DNA of 64,000 nt. Origin: Alienimonas californiensis. GTDB taxonomy: Bacteria > Planctomycetota > Planctomycetia > Planctomycetales > Planctomycetaceae. The position numbers were made by a program, and so were the translations under genes. How positions within the stretch are numbered: position 1 is the first letter of the stretch; each line of letters starts with the position of its first letter. The DNA is taken from assembly GCF_007743815.1 (NCBI RefSeq), contig NZ_CP036265.1, positions 1,666,323-1,730,322 of the forward strand, in the 5' to 3' direction. This document shows positions 37,990 to 47,300 of this stretch, in pieces. Under the pieces are notes generated by a model. It worked only from the letters and a program-made list of their open reading frames with translations, was not told the DNA's origin and ran no database searches.

Positions 37990-39597
37990 CTAGTCGTGCG
38001 CCTCCAGCCCGGCGGCGATTTCCGCCCGGGTCATCGGCGGGGCCGGCTTCGCCGCGGCCTGCGCCGGCGTCTCGCCCGGCTTGAGGGGTTTCGGGTAGTC
38101 CGCCAGCGTCGCCCGCAACCGCTCCACGACCTGCGGCCGTTCCTCGGCGAGGTTCCGCGTTTCGAGCGGATCGTCCCGGTAGTCGTACAGCTCCAGCAGC
38201 GCCGGGGCCTCCGGGACGCGATGGTCGATCCACTCCACCAGGCGGTAGCGGTCGGTGCGGATCGCGCGGCCCAGCCGTTGCTTGGGGAACACGTGATAGG
38301 CGTGATCGCGAACCCGGGCCGCGGGGTCCTTTAACACCGGGACGAGGCTCACCCCGTCGATCGGCTGCGGCCCCCGGGGGGTCGGCAGGCCGCAGAGTTC
38401 CGTCAGCGTCGGGAACACGTCGACGCTCTCCGCCAGTTGGCCGGTCGCCGCGCCGGCCGACACGCCGGGGCCGGCGAACAGCAGCGGGATGCGGGCGGCC
38501 TGCTCGAAGTTGGTGTGCTTCGTCCAGATGCCGTGGTCGCCGAGGTGGAACCCGTGGTCGCCCCACAGCACAACCACGGTGTTCTCCGCGAGTCCCAACT
38601 CGTCCAGCGCCGCGATCAGCTTGCCGACCTGGGCGTCGGCGTAGCTCACGCCGGCGTAGTACCCGTGCACCAGCGTCTTCGCGAGTTCCGAGCCGGGCTC
38701 CGGATCGCCTCCGTCGGGGATCGGTTTGTAGGCGTTGATCTCCCCGCCTCGCTTTATCGCGACCCCCGGGGCGCCGTCCGGGGCCTCCACGAATTCCGCG
38801 GCGGGCAGTTCGTCCGGGTCGTACAGGTCCCAGTACCGCTGCGGCACGCTGAAGGGCATGTGCGGCCGGGCCAGCCCGCAGGCAATGAAGAACGGGGTGC
38901 CCTCCGCCTCCCGCCGCGCCTTCGCGTCCCGGAGGCGCCGCACCGTTTCGGCCGTCACGCGGCCGTCGGCGTAGGCGTCGTCCGGCACGTCGGGCGATTC
39001 GTACGCGGCCCCCCGCGGCAGCTGGCCGATCCGGTCGAGCATCACGTTGCCGAACAGCGCCTCCTCGCGGGTGATCGGCCCGCCGACGTTCTCCGGGGCG
39101 ACGTACTCGATCACCTTGTCCTTGAAGTGCGGGACCATGAAGGACTCCGGGTCGCCCTGGTTCCCGTGCCCGATGTGGAACACCTTCCCCAGCGACTCGG
39201 TCCGATAGCCGGCCGCGGCGAAGCGCTGGGGCAGGGTGACGGCGTCCGGCAGCGCCTGCCGCAGGTGGCTGCCGAGTCCGTAGAGGCCGGTGGACGTGCT
39301 GTGCGAGCCGAGCATCAGCGTGAACCGACTGGGGGCGCACACCGCCTGGTTGCAGTACGCCGCGTCGAACCGCACGCCGCGGGCGGCGAGGGCGTCCATA
39401 TGCGGCGTCTGAGCTACCGCGTCACCGTAGCAGCCCAGTGCCGGCTTCAGGTCGTCCACCAGAATCATCAACACGTTCGGCCGCCCGGCCGCGGAGGGCC
39501 TGTCCGGTTCCTCCGCGGCGACCCCCGCGGGCTGTACCGCAAGGGCCGCGACGGCGAGCGCCGCGGCGAGGCGGACGGAGACGGGCGGCGGAATCAT
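37990..39597 (-). CDS. Sulfatase, iduronate-2-sulfatase-like
   Basis: A 535-residue exported sulfatase. Signal peptide (VRLAAALAVAALAVQPAGVA); metal-binding VLMILVDDLKPALGCYGD (residues 42-59), a hallmark of the iduronate-2-sulfatase-like group; signature CAPSR with Cys87 as the formylglycine site in NQAVCAPSRFTLMLGSHSTS; GKVFHIGHGNQGDP; PFFIACGLARPHMPF; and VVLWGDHGFHLGDHGIWTKHT. The C-terminus has LYDYRDDPLETRNLAEE followed by an Ala/Pro/Lys-rich tail (PAQAAAKPAPPMT). It would remove sulfate from a uronate- or hexose-containing polysaccharide. It diverges from the DUF1080 gene at 39887, with a strong hairpin between them. Confidence 0.92.
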   Translation of the reverse strand: MIPPPVSVRLAAALAVAALAVQPAGVAAEEPDRPSAAGRPNVLMILVDDLKPALGCYGDAVAQTPHMDALAARGVRFDAAYCNQAVCAPSRFTLMLGSHSTSTGLYGLGSHLRQALPDAVTLPQRFAAAGYRTESLGKVFHIGHGNQGDPESFMVPHFKDKVIEYVAPENVGGPITREEALFGNVMLDRIGQLPRGAAYESPDVPDDAYADGRVTAETVRRLRDAKARREAEGTPFFIACGLARPHMPFSVPQRYWDLYDPDELPAAEFVEAPDGAPGVAIKRGGEINAYKPIPDGGDPEPGSELAKTLVHGYYAGVSYADAQVGKLIAALDELGLAENTVVVLWGDHGFHLGDHGIWTKHTNFEQAARIPLLFAGPGVSAGAATGQLAESVDVFPTLTELCGLPTPRGPQPIDGVSLVPVLKDPAARVRDHAYHVFPKQRLGRAIRTDRYRLVEWIDHRVPEAPALLELYDYRDDPLETRNLAEERPQVVERLRATLADYPKPLKPGETPAQAAAKPAPPMTRAEIAAGLEAHD

Positions 39598-39706
39598 GCG
39601 AGCGAGCGGGTTGAACCGGGGAACGGCCCAGTCTATCGGGGCGGCCGACAGGAATTGCCCCTGAGACGGCGAGTCTCGATTGAAACCGCCGATCCCGTCC
39701 GCCGAG

Positions 39707-39749
39707 GGCGTCGTTCGCCGGCGCCCCCGTGCGGCCGGCGAACGACGCC
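39707..39749. repeat. Perfect 16-bp inverted repeat between divergent genes
   Basis: GGCGTCGTTCGCCGGC (39707-39722) and GCCGGCGAACGACGCC (39734-39749) are exact inverted repeats around 11 bases. It lies 110 bp upstream of the sulfatase start and 138 bp upstream of the DUF1080 start. It may be a shared operator or a dispersed element; no T-tract follows. Confidence 0.75.
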
Positions 39750-39886
39750 GGTGAAACGATGGGCGCCTCGCAGCCCGCCGCGTCCGCTTCGGCGGCTTCG
39801 GGTTCCCGGTAGCATGTCGGCGACGATCTCTCGCCGCCCGGCCGCCGATCGACCGCTCCCCGCTCCCCCGACACGACCGCCGCCCG

Positions 39887-40606
39887 ATGCCGTTCCGCAC
39901 CGCCCTCGCCCTGACCGCCGCCGCCTCGTTCTGTTGCTCCGCGTTCGCGGACGACGGGCCGGCCGGTTCGAGGAGCCTGTTCGACGGGAAGACCCTCGAC
40001 GGCTGGCACGCCGACGTGCCGGCCGCGGACGGCAAGCCGGAGACGAAGCCCTCCTTCGTCGTCCGCGACGGGATGCTCGTCAGCCTCGGCTCGCCGAACG
40101 GGCACCTCATCACCGACAAGACGCACGAGAACTACCGGCTGGAGGTCGAATACCGCTTCCCCGGCAAGCCCGGCAACTGCGGGGTGCTGGTGCACGCCTC
40201 CACGCCGCGGGCCCTCTATCAGATGTTCCCGCAGTCGATCGAGGTGCAGATGAACCACCAGCACGCCGGCGACTTCTGGTGCATTGAGGAGGACATCGCC
40301 GTGCCGGATATGGTCGAGCGCCGCGGCCCCAAGGAGAACTGGGGGATCAACGGGAGCAAGGCCCGCCGGATCCTCAACCTGACCGACGGCTCCGAGAAGC
40401 CGCTGGGCGAGTGGAACCGCATGACGATCGAGTGCGTCGGCGACGAGGTGAAGGTCTGGGTCAACGGCGACCTGGTGAACCACGGCCACGACTGCACCGC
40501 CGCCAGCGGTCAGATCGCCGTGCAGGCGGAAGGCTCCGAGGTGGAGTTCAAGAAGCTCCGGCTGACGCCGATCGAGACCCTCAGCGAAACGGCCCCGGCC
40601 GAGTGA
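39887..40606 (+). CDS. 3-keto-disaccharide hydrolase domain protein (DUF1080)
   Basis: A 239-residue exported protein: signal peptide (FRTALALTAAASFCCSAFA), then the DUF1080/3-keto-disaccharide hydrolase domain. SLFDGKTLDGWHAD (about residues 30-43), LITDKTHENYRLEVEYRF (about 75-92), GNCGVLVHAS, QSIEVQMNHQHAGDFW and the C-terminal EWNRMTIECVGDEVKVWVNG with IAVQAEGSEVEFKKLRL are all typical of this concanavalin-like jelly roll. Some members cleave 3-keto-glycosides produced by periplasmic glycoside 3-oxidases. It is followed 139 bp later by a PQQ-like propeller gene on the same strand, which fits an oxidation-then-cleavage scheme. Confidence 0.88.
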   Translation: MPFRTALALTAAASFCCSAFADDGPAGSRSLFDGKTLDGWHADVPAADGKPETKPSFVVRDGMLVSLGSPNGHLITDKTHENYRLEVEYRFPGKPGNCGVLVHASTPRALYQMFPQSIEVQMNHQHAGDFWCIEEDIAVPDMVERRGPKENWGINGSKARRILNLTDGSEKPLGEWNRMTIECVGDEVKVWVNGDLVNHGHDCTAASGQIAVQAEGSEVEFKKLRLTPIETLSETAPAE

Positions 40607-40745
40607 CCCCCGGGCGAGCCTGTCGCGTCCCGGACGGAGTTTCGTCACGGCCCGCACCCCGTGGCGCCCGCTCGCCGCGTTGTTTGCGGGGGCGGCCGTT
40701 AGACTGTTCGGGTTCCGATCCGCCCCCCGATCCGCGCTCGATTCC

Positions 40746-42083
40746 ATGCGAAACGCCCTCGCCTCCGCCGGCACGTTCCTGTGGCTCGTCGTCCCGGCCC
40801 TCGCCGCGGACGGGGAGCGCTGGCCGCAGTGGCGGGGGCCGGACGGCAGCGGGCGGACCGCCGCCACGGACGTCGTCACGGAGTGGGGCCCCGAGCAAAA
40901 CGTGCTCTGGCGCGCCAGCCTGCCGGAGGCGGGGAACTCCACGCCGGTCGTCTGGGGCGACCGCGTGTTCCTCACGCAGCCGTTGTCGGAGAACGATCAG
41001 CGGGCGCTGCTCTGCCTCGACCGCACCACCGGCGCCGAACTCTGGCGGCGGGCGGTGACCTACGACAAACCGGAGGCCACCCACAAAACGAACCCCTACG
41101 CCTCCGCCTCGCCCGCCGTCGACGGCGAACGGGTCGTCGCCTGGTTCGGGTCCGCCGGCCTGGTCTGCTGGGACCTGGAGGGCAAAGAGCTGTGGCGTCG
41201 CGACCTCGGCGAGCAACGGCACATGTGGGGCTACGGCTCCTCGCCGATCCTCCACGGGAACAACTGCATCCTGAACTTCGGCCCGGGCGAACGGGAGTTT
41301 CTCATCGCCGTCGACAAGAGCACCGGCGAGACCGTCTGGCAGGTCGACGCCCTGGACGACGAGGCCGAACGCGCCCACAGCGGCCCGGAAAACGACGGCA
41401 ACTCCAAGGACTTCGATAAGGATGGCGACCGGGCGAACCGTCTCCGCGGCGCCTGGAGCACGCCGATCGTGATCACCGTCGACGGCCGTGACGAACTGAT
41501 CGTGACGCTGCCCCGCCGCGTCAGCGCCTTCGATCCGGCGACCGGCGAACAGTTGTGGACCTGCGGCGGGCTCGGCCCGCTGGCGTACGCCTCGCCGATG
41601 GCCTCCGAGGACGGCATCGTCGTGGCCCTGGGCGGCTACGGCGGGGCCTGCCTGGCCGTGCGGGCCGGCGGCGAGGGCGACGTCACGGAGACCCGGCGGC
41701 TCTGGCACCAGCCCCGCGGGGTCGGCTACCTGGGGACCGGCGCCGTGGCCGACGGCGCCGTGTACGTCTGCGACATGGGCGGCGTCCTGCGCTGCCTCGA
41801 CGTGCAGACCGGCAAGGAACTGTGGAAGTCTCGCGTCGCCGGCGGGGGCACCTGGTCCAGCGTGACCCAGACCGCCGACGGCCGCATGTTCCTGCTGACA
41901 AAGTCCGGCACCACCGCCGTGTTTCGGGCGAACCGGGAGGAGTACGAACCGATCGCCGCGAACGACCTGGACGAGTCCACAAACGCCTCCGTCGTGGCGG
42001 CGGGCGACGCCCTGTTCCTCCGCACCGACGACGCCCTCTGGGCCGTCGGCGCCCCGGCCGAGGGCGCCGCGGACGGCGAGTAG
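40746..42083 (+). CDS. PQQ-like beta-propeller repeat protein, exported
   Basis: A 445-residue protein: signal peptide (ALASAGTFLWLVVPALAAD) and an eight-bladed PQQ-like propeller. The blade marks are ERWPQWRGPDGSGRTAA at the start, then CLDRTTGAELWRR, VDKSTGETVWQV, FDPATGEQLWTC and CLDVQTGKELWKS. It belongs to the outer-membrane-assembly/PQQ-like family common in Planctomycetota; no cofactor or catalytic residues can be assigned. ATG 40746 opens the signal peptide. It resembles the protein at 6417-7859 in its N-terminal WP(A/Q)...GP.G.G signature, so the two are paralogues. It ends just before a 16-bp inverted repeat. Confidence 0.85.
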   Translation: MRNALASAGTFLWLVVPALAADGERWPQWRGPDGSGRTAATDVVTEWGPEQNVLWRASLPEAGNSTPVVWGDRVFLTQPLSENDQRALLCLDRTTGAELWRRAVTYDKPEATHKTNPYASASPAVDGERVVAWFGSAGLVCWDLEGKELWRRDLGEQRHMWGYGSSPILHGNNCILNFGPGEREFLIAVDKSTGETVWQVDALDDEAERAHSGPENDGNSKDFDKDGDRANRLRGAWSTPIVITVDGRDELIVTLPRRVSAFDPATGEQLWTCGGLGPLAYASPMASEDGIVVALGGYGGACLAVRAGGEGDVTETRRLWHQPRGVGYLGTGAVADGAVYVCDMGGVLRCLDVQTGKELWKSRVAGGGTWSSVTQTADGRMFLLTKSGTTAVFRANREEYEPIAANDLDESTNASVVAAGDALFLRTDDALWAVGAPAEGAADGE

Positions 42084-42114
42084 GCTGCTCCCGAGGGAGG
42101 GCCCTGTGACGAAC

Positions 42115-42166
42115 GCTTGCGGTTTCGCGGGGCCCGAGAGCCCTCTGGCGCCGCGAAACCGCAAGC
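42115..42166. repeat. Perfect inverted repeat GCTTGCGGTTTCGCGG
   Basis: GCTTGCGGTTTCGCGG (42115-42130) and CCGCGAAACCGCAAGC (42151-42166) are exact inverted repeats with 20 bases between. CGCTTGCGGTTTCGCG is a well-known dispersed palindrome in Planctomycetota genomes. It starts 32 bp after the propeller stop codon and may double as its terminator. Confidence 0.8.
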
Positions 42167-42325
42167 GATGCAAGCACCCCGAGAAGGCCCGACGGTTCGT
42201 CGGAGCAGTCGAACGCCGGACGTCGCCGCCCCGCCGCTTCGGTCGTGACGACGGATCGGCGCCGGTAGATTGGTTCGTCGCGGAGCCGCCGAGGCTTCGG
42301 ACGCACGAACTGAAACGATCCGCCC

Positions 42326-44065
42326 ATGCCCGCTCAATCCCGCTGCGTTCTGTTTCTGGCGGGGGCGCTCCTCGCCCTGACGGCGGGGGCCGTGCCCGCC
42401 GGGGCTCAGGTTCCCTCTGAAGGGGAATCTGCACGGGAACCCGCGAGCGTGCCGGCGGAGAAGAGCGGGTATCTGCTCGTCCCCAACGGGCCGGTGTCGC
42501 AGGAATTCGACGCCGGGTTCTCCCTGTACGCGGCGGCGTGGCCGCTGCTGGAGACCTACCCCGGCCAGCAGTTTCAGTCCGGGTTGTTCGGGACGTGGAT
42601 GCACCCGCTCCACGATCCGCAGCCGGAGGAGCGGCTCTACAACACCATCGAGGGCGGCTTGGGCTGGTGGCGGGACACCCGCTTCGCCACCGCGACGCCG
42701 AAGTTCATCATGGGCGGGGTCGCGTTGAACTTCTCCGCCTGGGCCAACGGCCCCGGCGCCGGCAAGGGGCGGGACTGGGCGAAGCCCAACGGGAAGGAGG
42801 CCGTGGTGCAGCTCAGCCCCCGCGTCCTCTGGCCGCCGGACGGGTTGAACCTGAAGCAGGGCACCTGCGGGGAGCTGTTCGGCTACGGCTACCTTCCGCT
42901 GCCGTTGATCGACCCCCAACCGACCACCGACGGCGCCCCGGTCCCCACCGGCGGGCAGTGCTGGACGCTGTTCCTGAACGCCGGCAACTTCAAGGGTCCG
43001 GTCGCCTTCTTCGCCCCCTCCTTCTGGTCCCGGCCGACGATCGAACGGCCGGAACTGGCGGGGCTGTTCCTCGACGCCAAGCCGTCGAAGGCGAACCGGG
43101 CGTTGCAGATGGAAACGCAGTTCATCCCCGCCGTCGTCGCCACCGCCGAGGACGGCACCCGCTACGCCCGGGTCGCCCGCACGCTGTTCCCGGCGAACCG
43201 CGACGGGGCCTCGGTGACGGTGCACAAGATCTCCTCCTACCGCCGGGCGGCGCTGTGGGACGCGGTGGAGGCTTGGTTCGCCGGCGGTCCCCCGGCCGAC
43301 GGCCGGATCGACGCCGGGCAGGCGGTCGTGCATCCCTTCCCGGGCCGCGGCGGGGCGACCTGGCGGATCTTCGAACGCGGGACGCCGCGGGAGGACCGCA
43401 TCCGCCTGGACTGGGACGCGATCGCCACCCCCACCGCCTTCGCCGAGGACGCCTACGGCTTCCGCTGGAACGAAGACCTGACGACCTCCGCGACCGTCGA
43501 CGGCAATCCGGCCGTCGCGCTGCCGGAGTACTACCGCCTCGGCGAGGACGCCCGCGGGAACCCGCTGTGGCAGCCGATCAAACGGGGGGACGTGCCGGCC
43601 TCGGTGCGCTTCGACGAGTCCGCCCTGACGACCCCCGGCGCCGACCGGCACGACGCCTACGTCACTCCGCTGGTCGCGGAGAACCCGGACGGCCGCGACG
43701 CCACCGGCGCCGGGACCGACGCGGCGACGGTCTGGACGACCCCCGGCCCGGCCGTCGGCCCCTTCACGGCCCGCCCCGGCGACGGCAGCGAGGTCACGTA
43801 TCACTGGTATCGCTTCGCCGACCAGCCGGCCGTCTTGCAGGCCGGTCTGTCCGACGCGGAGCGGGAGGTTCTGCAGAAACGCGTCGAACTGCTGCACCGG
43901 CATTGGACGCCGGACCGCGACTACCTCCCCCCGCCGACCGACGGCGCCCTGTCCGCCGGCGCCCTGGCGGAGATCGACCCGGCGCTGCTCGTGACGCCGC
44001 CGGCGGGCTTGGAGATCGGCTACGTCCCCATCGTCACCCGCCAGGCCGCCGGCCCGGACCGCTAG
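42326..44065 (+). CDS. Secreted hypothetical protein, large
   Basis: A 579-residue protein with a signal peptide (CVLFLAGALLALTAGAVPAGA). The mature part is Trp/Tyr/Pro-rich, which suggests a carbohydrate-binding or all-beta fold: GYLLVPNGPVSQEFDAGF, NTIEGGLGWWRDTRFATAT, VVQLSPRVLWPPDG, FFAPSFWSRPTIERPEL and a C-terminal YHWYRFADQPAVLQAGLSDA. I do not recognise a family or catalytic motif. It lies between the DUF1080/PQQ pair and the first giant surface protein, on the same strand but separated by 242 and 305 bp, so it is probably its own transcription unit. Function unknown. Confidence 0.8.
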   Translation: MPAQSRCVLFLAGALLALTAGAVPAGAQVPSEGESAREPASVPAEKSGYLLVPNGPVSQEFDAGFSLYAAAWPLLETYPGQQFQSGLFGTWMHPLHDPQPEERLYNTIEGGLGWWRDTRFATATPKFIMGGVALNFSAWANGPGAGKGRDWAKPNGKEAVVQLSPRVLWPPDGLNLKQGTCGELFGYGYLPLPLIDPQPTTDGAPVPTGGQCWTLFLNAGNFKGPVAFFAPSFWSRPTIERPELAGLFLDAKPSKANRALQMETQFIPAVVATAEDGTRYARVARTLFPANRDGASVTVHKISSYRRAALWDAVEAWFAGGPPADGRIDAGQAVVHPFPGRGGATWRIFERGTPREDRIRLDWDAIATPTAFAEDAYGFRWNEDLTTSATVDGNPAVALPEYYRLGEDARGNPLWQPIKRGDVPASVRFDESALTTPGADRHDAYVTPLVAENPDGRDATGAGTDAATVWTTPGPAVGPFTARPGDGSEVTYHWYRFADQPAVLQAGLSDAEREVLQKRVELLHRHWTPDRDYLPPPTDGALSAGALAEIDPALLVTPPAGLEIGYVPIVTRQAAGPDR

Positions 44066-44370
44066 GGCGCTCGGCCGGGTGCCGCCGCGGTGAGCGAGAC
44101 CTGCGGTCGAACCGCGCGAACGGAGGCGACCTTCGCGTTTCCGCGACGCAGTTCCTTCGCGGGCGATCGACGCCGAAAGGGTCTCGGGCCGGACCGTCCA
44201 CTCCCCTAGCATCTCAGGGCGGAAACATGAGGCGGACTTCGCCGCCGCGGTGAAAACGGGGGGTTTCCCTGATGCCTCGACAGAAGATCTGACGATCTTG
44301 TTAAGAAGCGGTCGACGGAGCGTCCCGTCAGTCTGCGCCTCTTCAGAACTTTCACCGAAAGGCGTCACGG
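44066..44370. other. Intergenic region upstream of the first giant surface protein
   Basis: No gene in 305 bp. A small inverted repeat AAGATC-TGAC-GATCTT (44284-44299) is a candidate operator, and AAAGG about eight bases before the ATG at 44371 a weak ribosome binding site. No clear promoter boxes. Confidence 0.45.
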
Positions 44371-47300
44371 ATGACGTCGCCCCCGCCCCCGCCCACGGCG
44401 CCTGCCGCAGACTCCGCCCGCCCGCGGCCGTCCCGGGCCGCGGCGGAGCGTCGCCGCTCCCGTCGCCGCCGGTTTGCGGCCGCCTTCGCCACGGTCGCGC
44501 TGGGCCTGTTCGCCGCCGCCGACCGGGCGGCGGCGCAGGACTTTCAGGACGTCGGCCGGTTCCGCATCGTGTTCTGGAACCAGGTCGACGGCGATCACAA
44601 CTTCGGCGCGGAATCGATCGTCCAGGCGGACCTCGGCACCTTCTCGGCGGAGGAGCGGGCGGCGGTGGTGCAGTCGTTCCAGTATTGGAACGGCATCCTC
44701 AACACGACGACCGACGCCGGCGCGGGGGGGACGGTCGGGGCGGTCGGCGAGCAGGTCGTCATCCGTGTGCTGAAGGACGACTCGCAGACCGGCTACAACG
44801 CGAACGCCGCCTCCAGCTTGCACGACGTCGGCGGGGGCGTGATCAGCACGGACACCGCGGCCCGCTTGGTCAATGGCCAATCCACCACCCGGACCGACGG
44901 GCAGGACGGGCGGATCGTGTTCGAGTTCGGCGCCTCGCCGCTCAACTTCGACCGCCCCGCCCAGCTGGTGCCGCCGGGGAACTCCGTGGTGCGGACGTCG
45001 ATCCACGAGATCGGCCACCTGCTGGGCTTCACGGGCGACCACGACCCGTTCTCCACCAACACCGTCGGTGGCAACTTCAACGGGACGGAGGTGGACGCGA
45101 TCACCGGCGCCGCCGGCGTGCCGGTCGACGGGGACGGCGCCCACACGCTGCTGGACTACCACAACCTGACCCGGGCCGAACCCACCGGCGTCAGCTACCG
45201 CAACCTGGCGGCGTTCGGGCCGGCGGAACTGGCCGTGCTGGCGGACCTGGGCTACGACGCCGGGGCGAACGCCACGCTGAACCTCGACCAGCAGTTCGGC
45301 GGGGCCCGCTACTTCGCCGACGTCGCCGGGGCCGTCGGCTTCAACGACAACGTCGCCGGCGGGACGGGGACGACCGGAACCTGGACCTCCGCGGCGGACT
45401 ACTCCGTCGGCTATTTCCTCCAAACGGACGGCAGCGTCGTCAGGCTGGTCGGCAGCACGAATCAGAGCGGCTTCGCCACCGCTGGCGTGCGAATCGCCGG
45501 CCCCGGGAACCAGACGACCGGCGACCGGGTGACGCTGGACGTCGGTTCGGCGATCAACGCCTCCGGCGACAGCGCCGTCGGCGTCCTGGTCAGCAGCGGG
45601 GCGAACAACTGGATCACCCACCGCGGGGCGATCAACCTCACCGGCGCCGACACGATCGGGTTGCAGTTCGACTTCGGCGGGCCGTTCGGCACGACCGTCG
45701 TCGACTCCGGCCGCTATGGCGACCACCTCGTGGACCGGGTGGATCTGACGGGCACGGTCTCCGCCGACCGGTCGATCTTCATCGCCGACACCGCCGCCGT
45801 CCGGGAGATCAACGTCCTCACCGGCGCCAGTCTGACCGGCGACATCGTCAGCGACGCCTTTGTCGGCGCCCTGGGCCGCCCGACCCTCACGTTCGGCCGG
45901 GCGTTCGACGCCGGGACCGGGCAGGCCAACGGCGTGACCGGGACCGCCGGCGCCGGCGGGGACGCGGCGTTCGTCTTCACCTTCGCCGACGACGTCACCT
46001 CGTCCGACCCCGGCGTCAACGGCGGCCGAGCGGTGTTGGACGCCCAGGTGTACGGCGGCGCCACGACGTTGTCCGGGATCGCGCTGTTCGGCGGCGAGTA
46101 CGAACAGTACGGCGGCACGCTGACCGCCTCCGGCACGCTGCTGAATTACAACGGCACCACGCTGCACGGCGGGGAACTGCTGGTTTCGGGGAACGGCTTT
46201 CTGGAGGGGACGGAAGTCCGGAACGGGGCCACGCTGACGGTCTCCGGCACGGCCCGGACGGGCGACGACGTCACCTCCACGGACGCCTTCTACGACCTTG
46301 AGGTGCAGGCCGGGGGGACCGCCGCCGTCACGGCCACCGGGACCCTGGTGACCGACGACTTCGATACCGCCGGCACGGCCACGGTCGCCGACGGCGGGAC
46401 GTTCAACGCCGCTACCGCCGACGTCACCGGCGCCGGCGACTGGACCGTGAACGGAACCGCCGCGGTGACTGGTGCCGCGACCGTGGACGCCGGCGAGCTC
46501 ACGGTCGGCGCAACCGGCGCCTTCGACGCCGCCTCCCTCGCCCTGTCCGGCAGCGGCGACGCGACCACCAGCGGCGACGTGGACGTCGTCGGCGCCACGA
46601 CGGTCGACGGCGCCGGTTCGACCCTCAACGTCGCCGCCGGCGCCTTCGACGCCGACTCGCTGGCCCTGACGGACAACGCCGCCGCGAGCGTCACCGGGAC
46701 CGCGACGCTGACCGGTGCCGCCACGGTCACCGATTCCACCGCGACCGTGAACGCCGGCGGGACGCTGGCGGCGGGGTCGGCGACGCTCAACTCCGGCCTG
46801 CTGGACGTGTTGGCCGGCGGCACGGCCGACGTGACCGGCGACGCCTTGCTCGACGGCGGGTTCGCCCGCGTCAACGGCGACCTGCTCGCCGCCAACGTGC
46901 TGCTGAACCAGGGCGGCGCCATCGGCGGCGCCGGGACCGTCACCGGCGACTTCTTCGCCGCCGGCCGCATCGCCCCGGGCAACAGCCCCGGCGTGCTGAC
47001 CGTTGTCGGGAACTTCACCGGCGCCTCCGTCGCCGTGTACGACATCGAACTGCAGGCCGCCGCCGCCCCGGTCGCGGGCGTCGACTACGACCGCCTCGCC
47101 GTCAACGGGGCCGCGAGCGTCGACGGCGGCACGGTCAACGTGCTGCCGTTCGGCAACTCGAACTACGTGTTCGGGTCGCGGTACGACTTCCTCACCGCCG
47201 CCGGCGGGCTGACGGTGCAGAACCGCGTGGACGTCGTCGATCCGCTGGCCGACGTGCGGTTCGCCCAACTGATCGGGCCGAACTCCTACGCCCTGGTGAC

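Noticed and set aside
37784-39340. A 518-codon minus-strand frame within the sulfatase locus
   Set aside because: Arg/Pro/Ala-rich shadow of the sulfatase frame, which alone has CAPSR and the metal sites.
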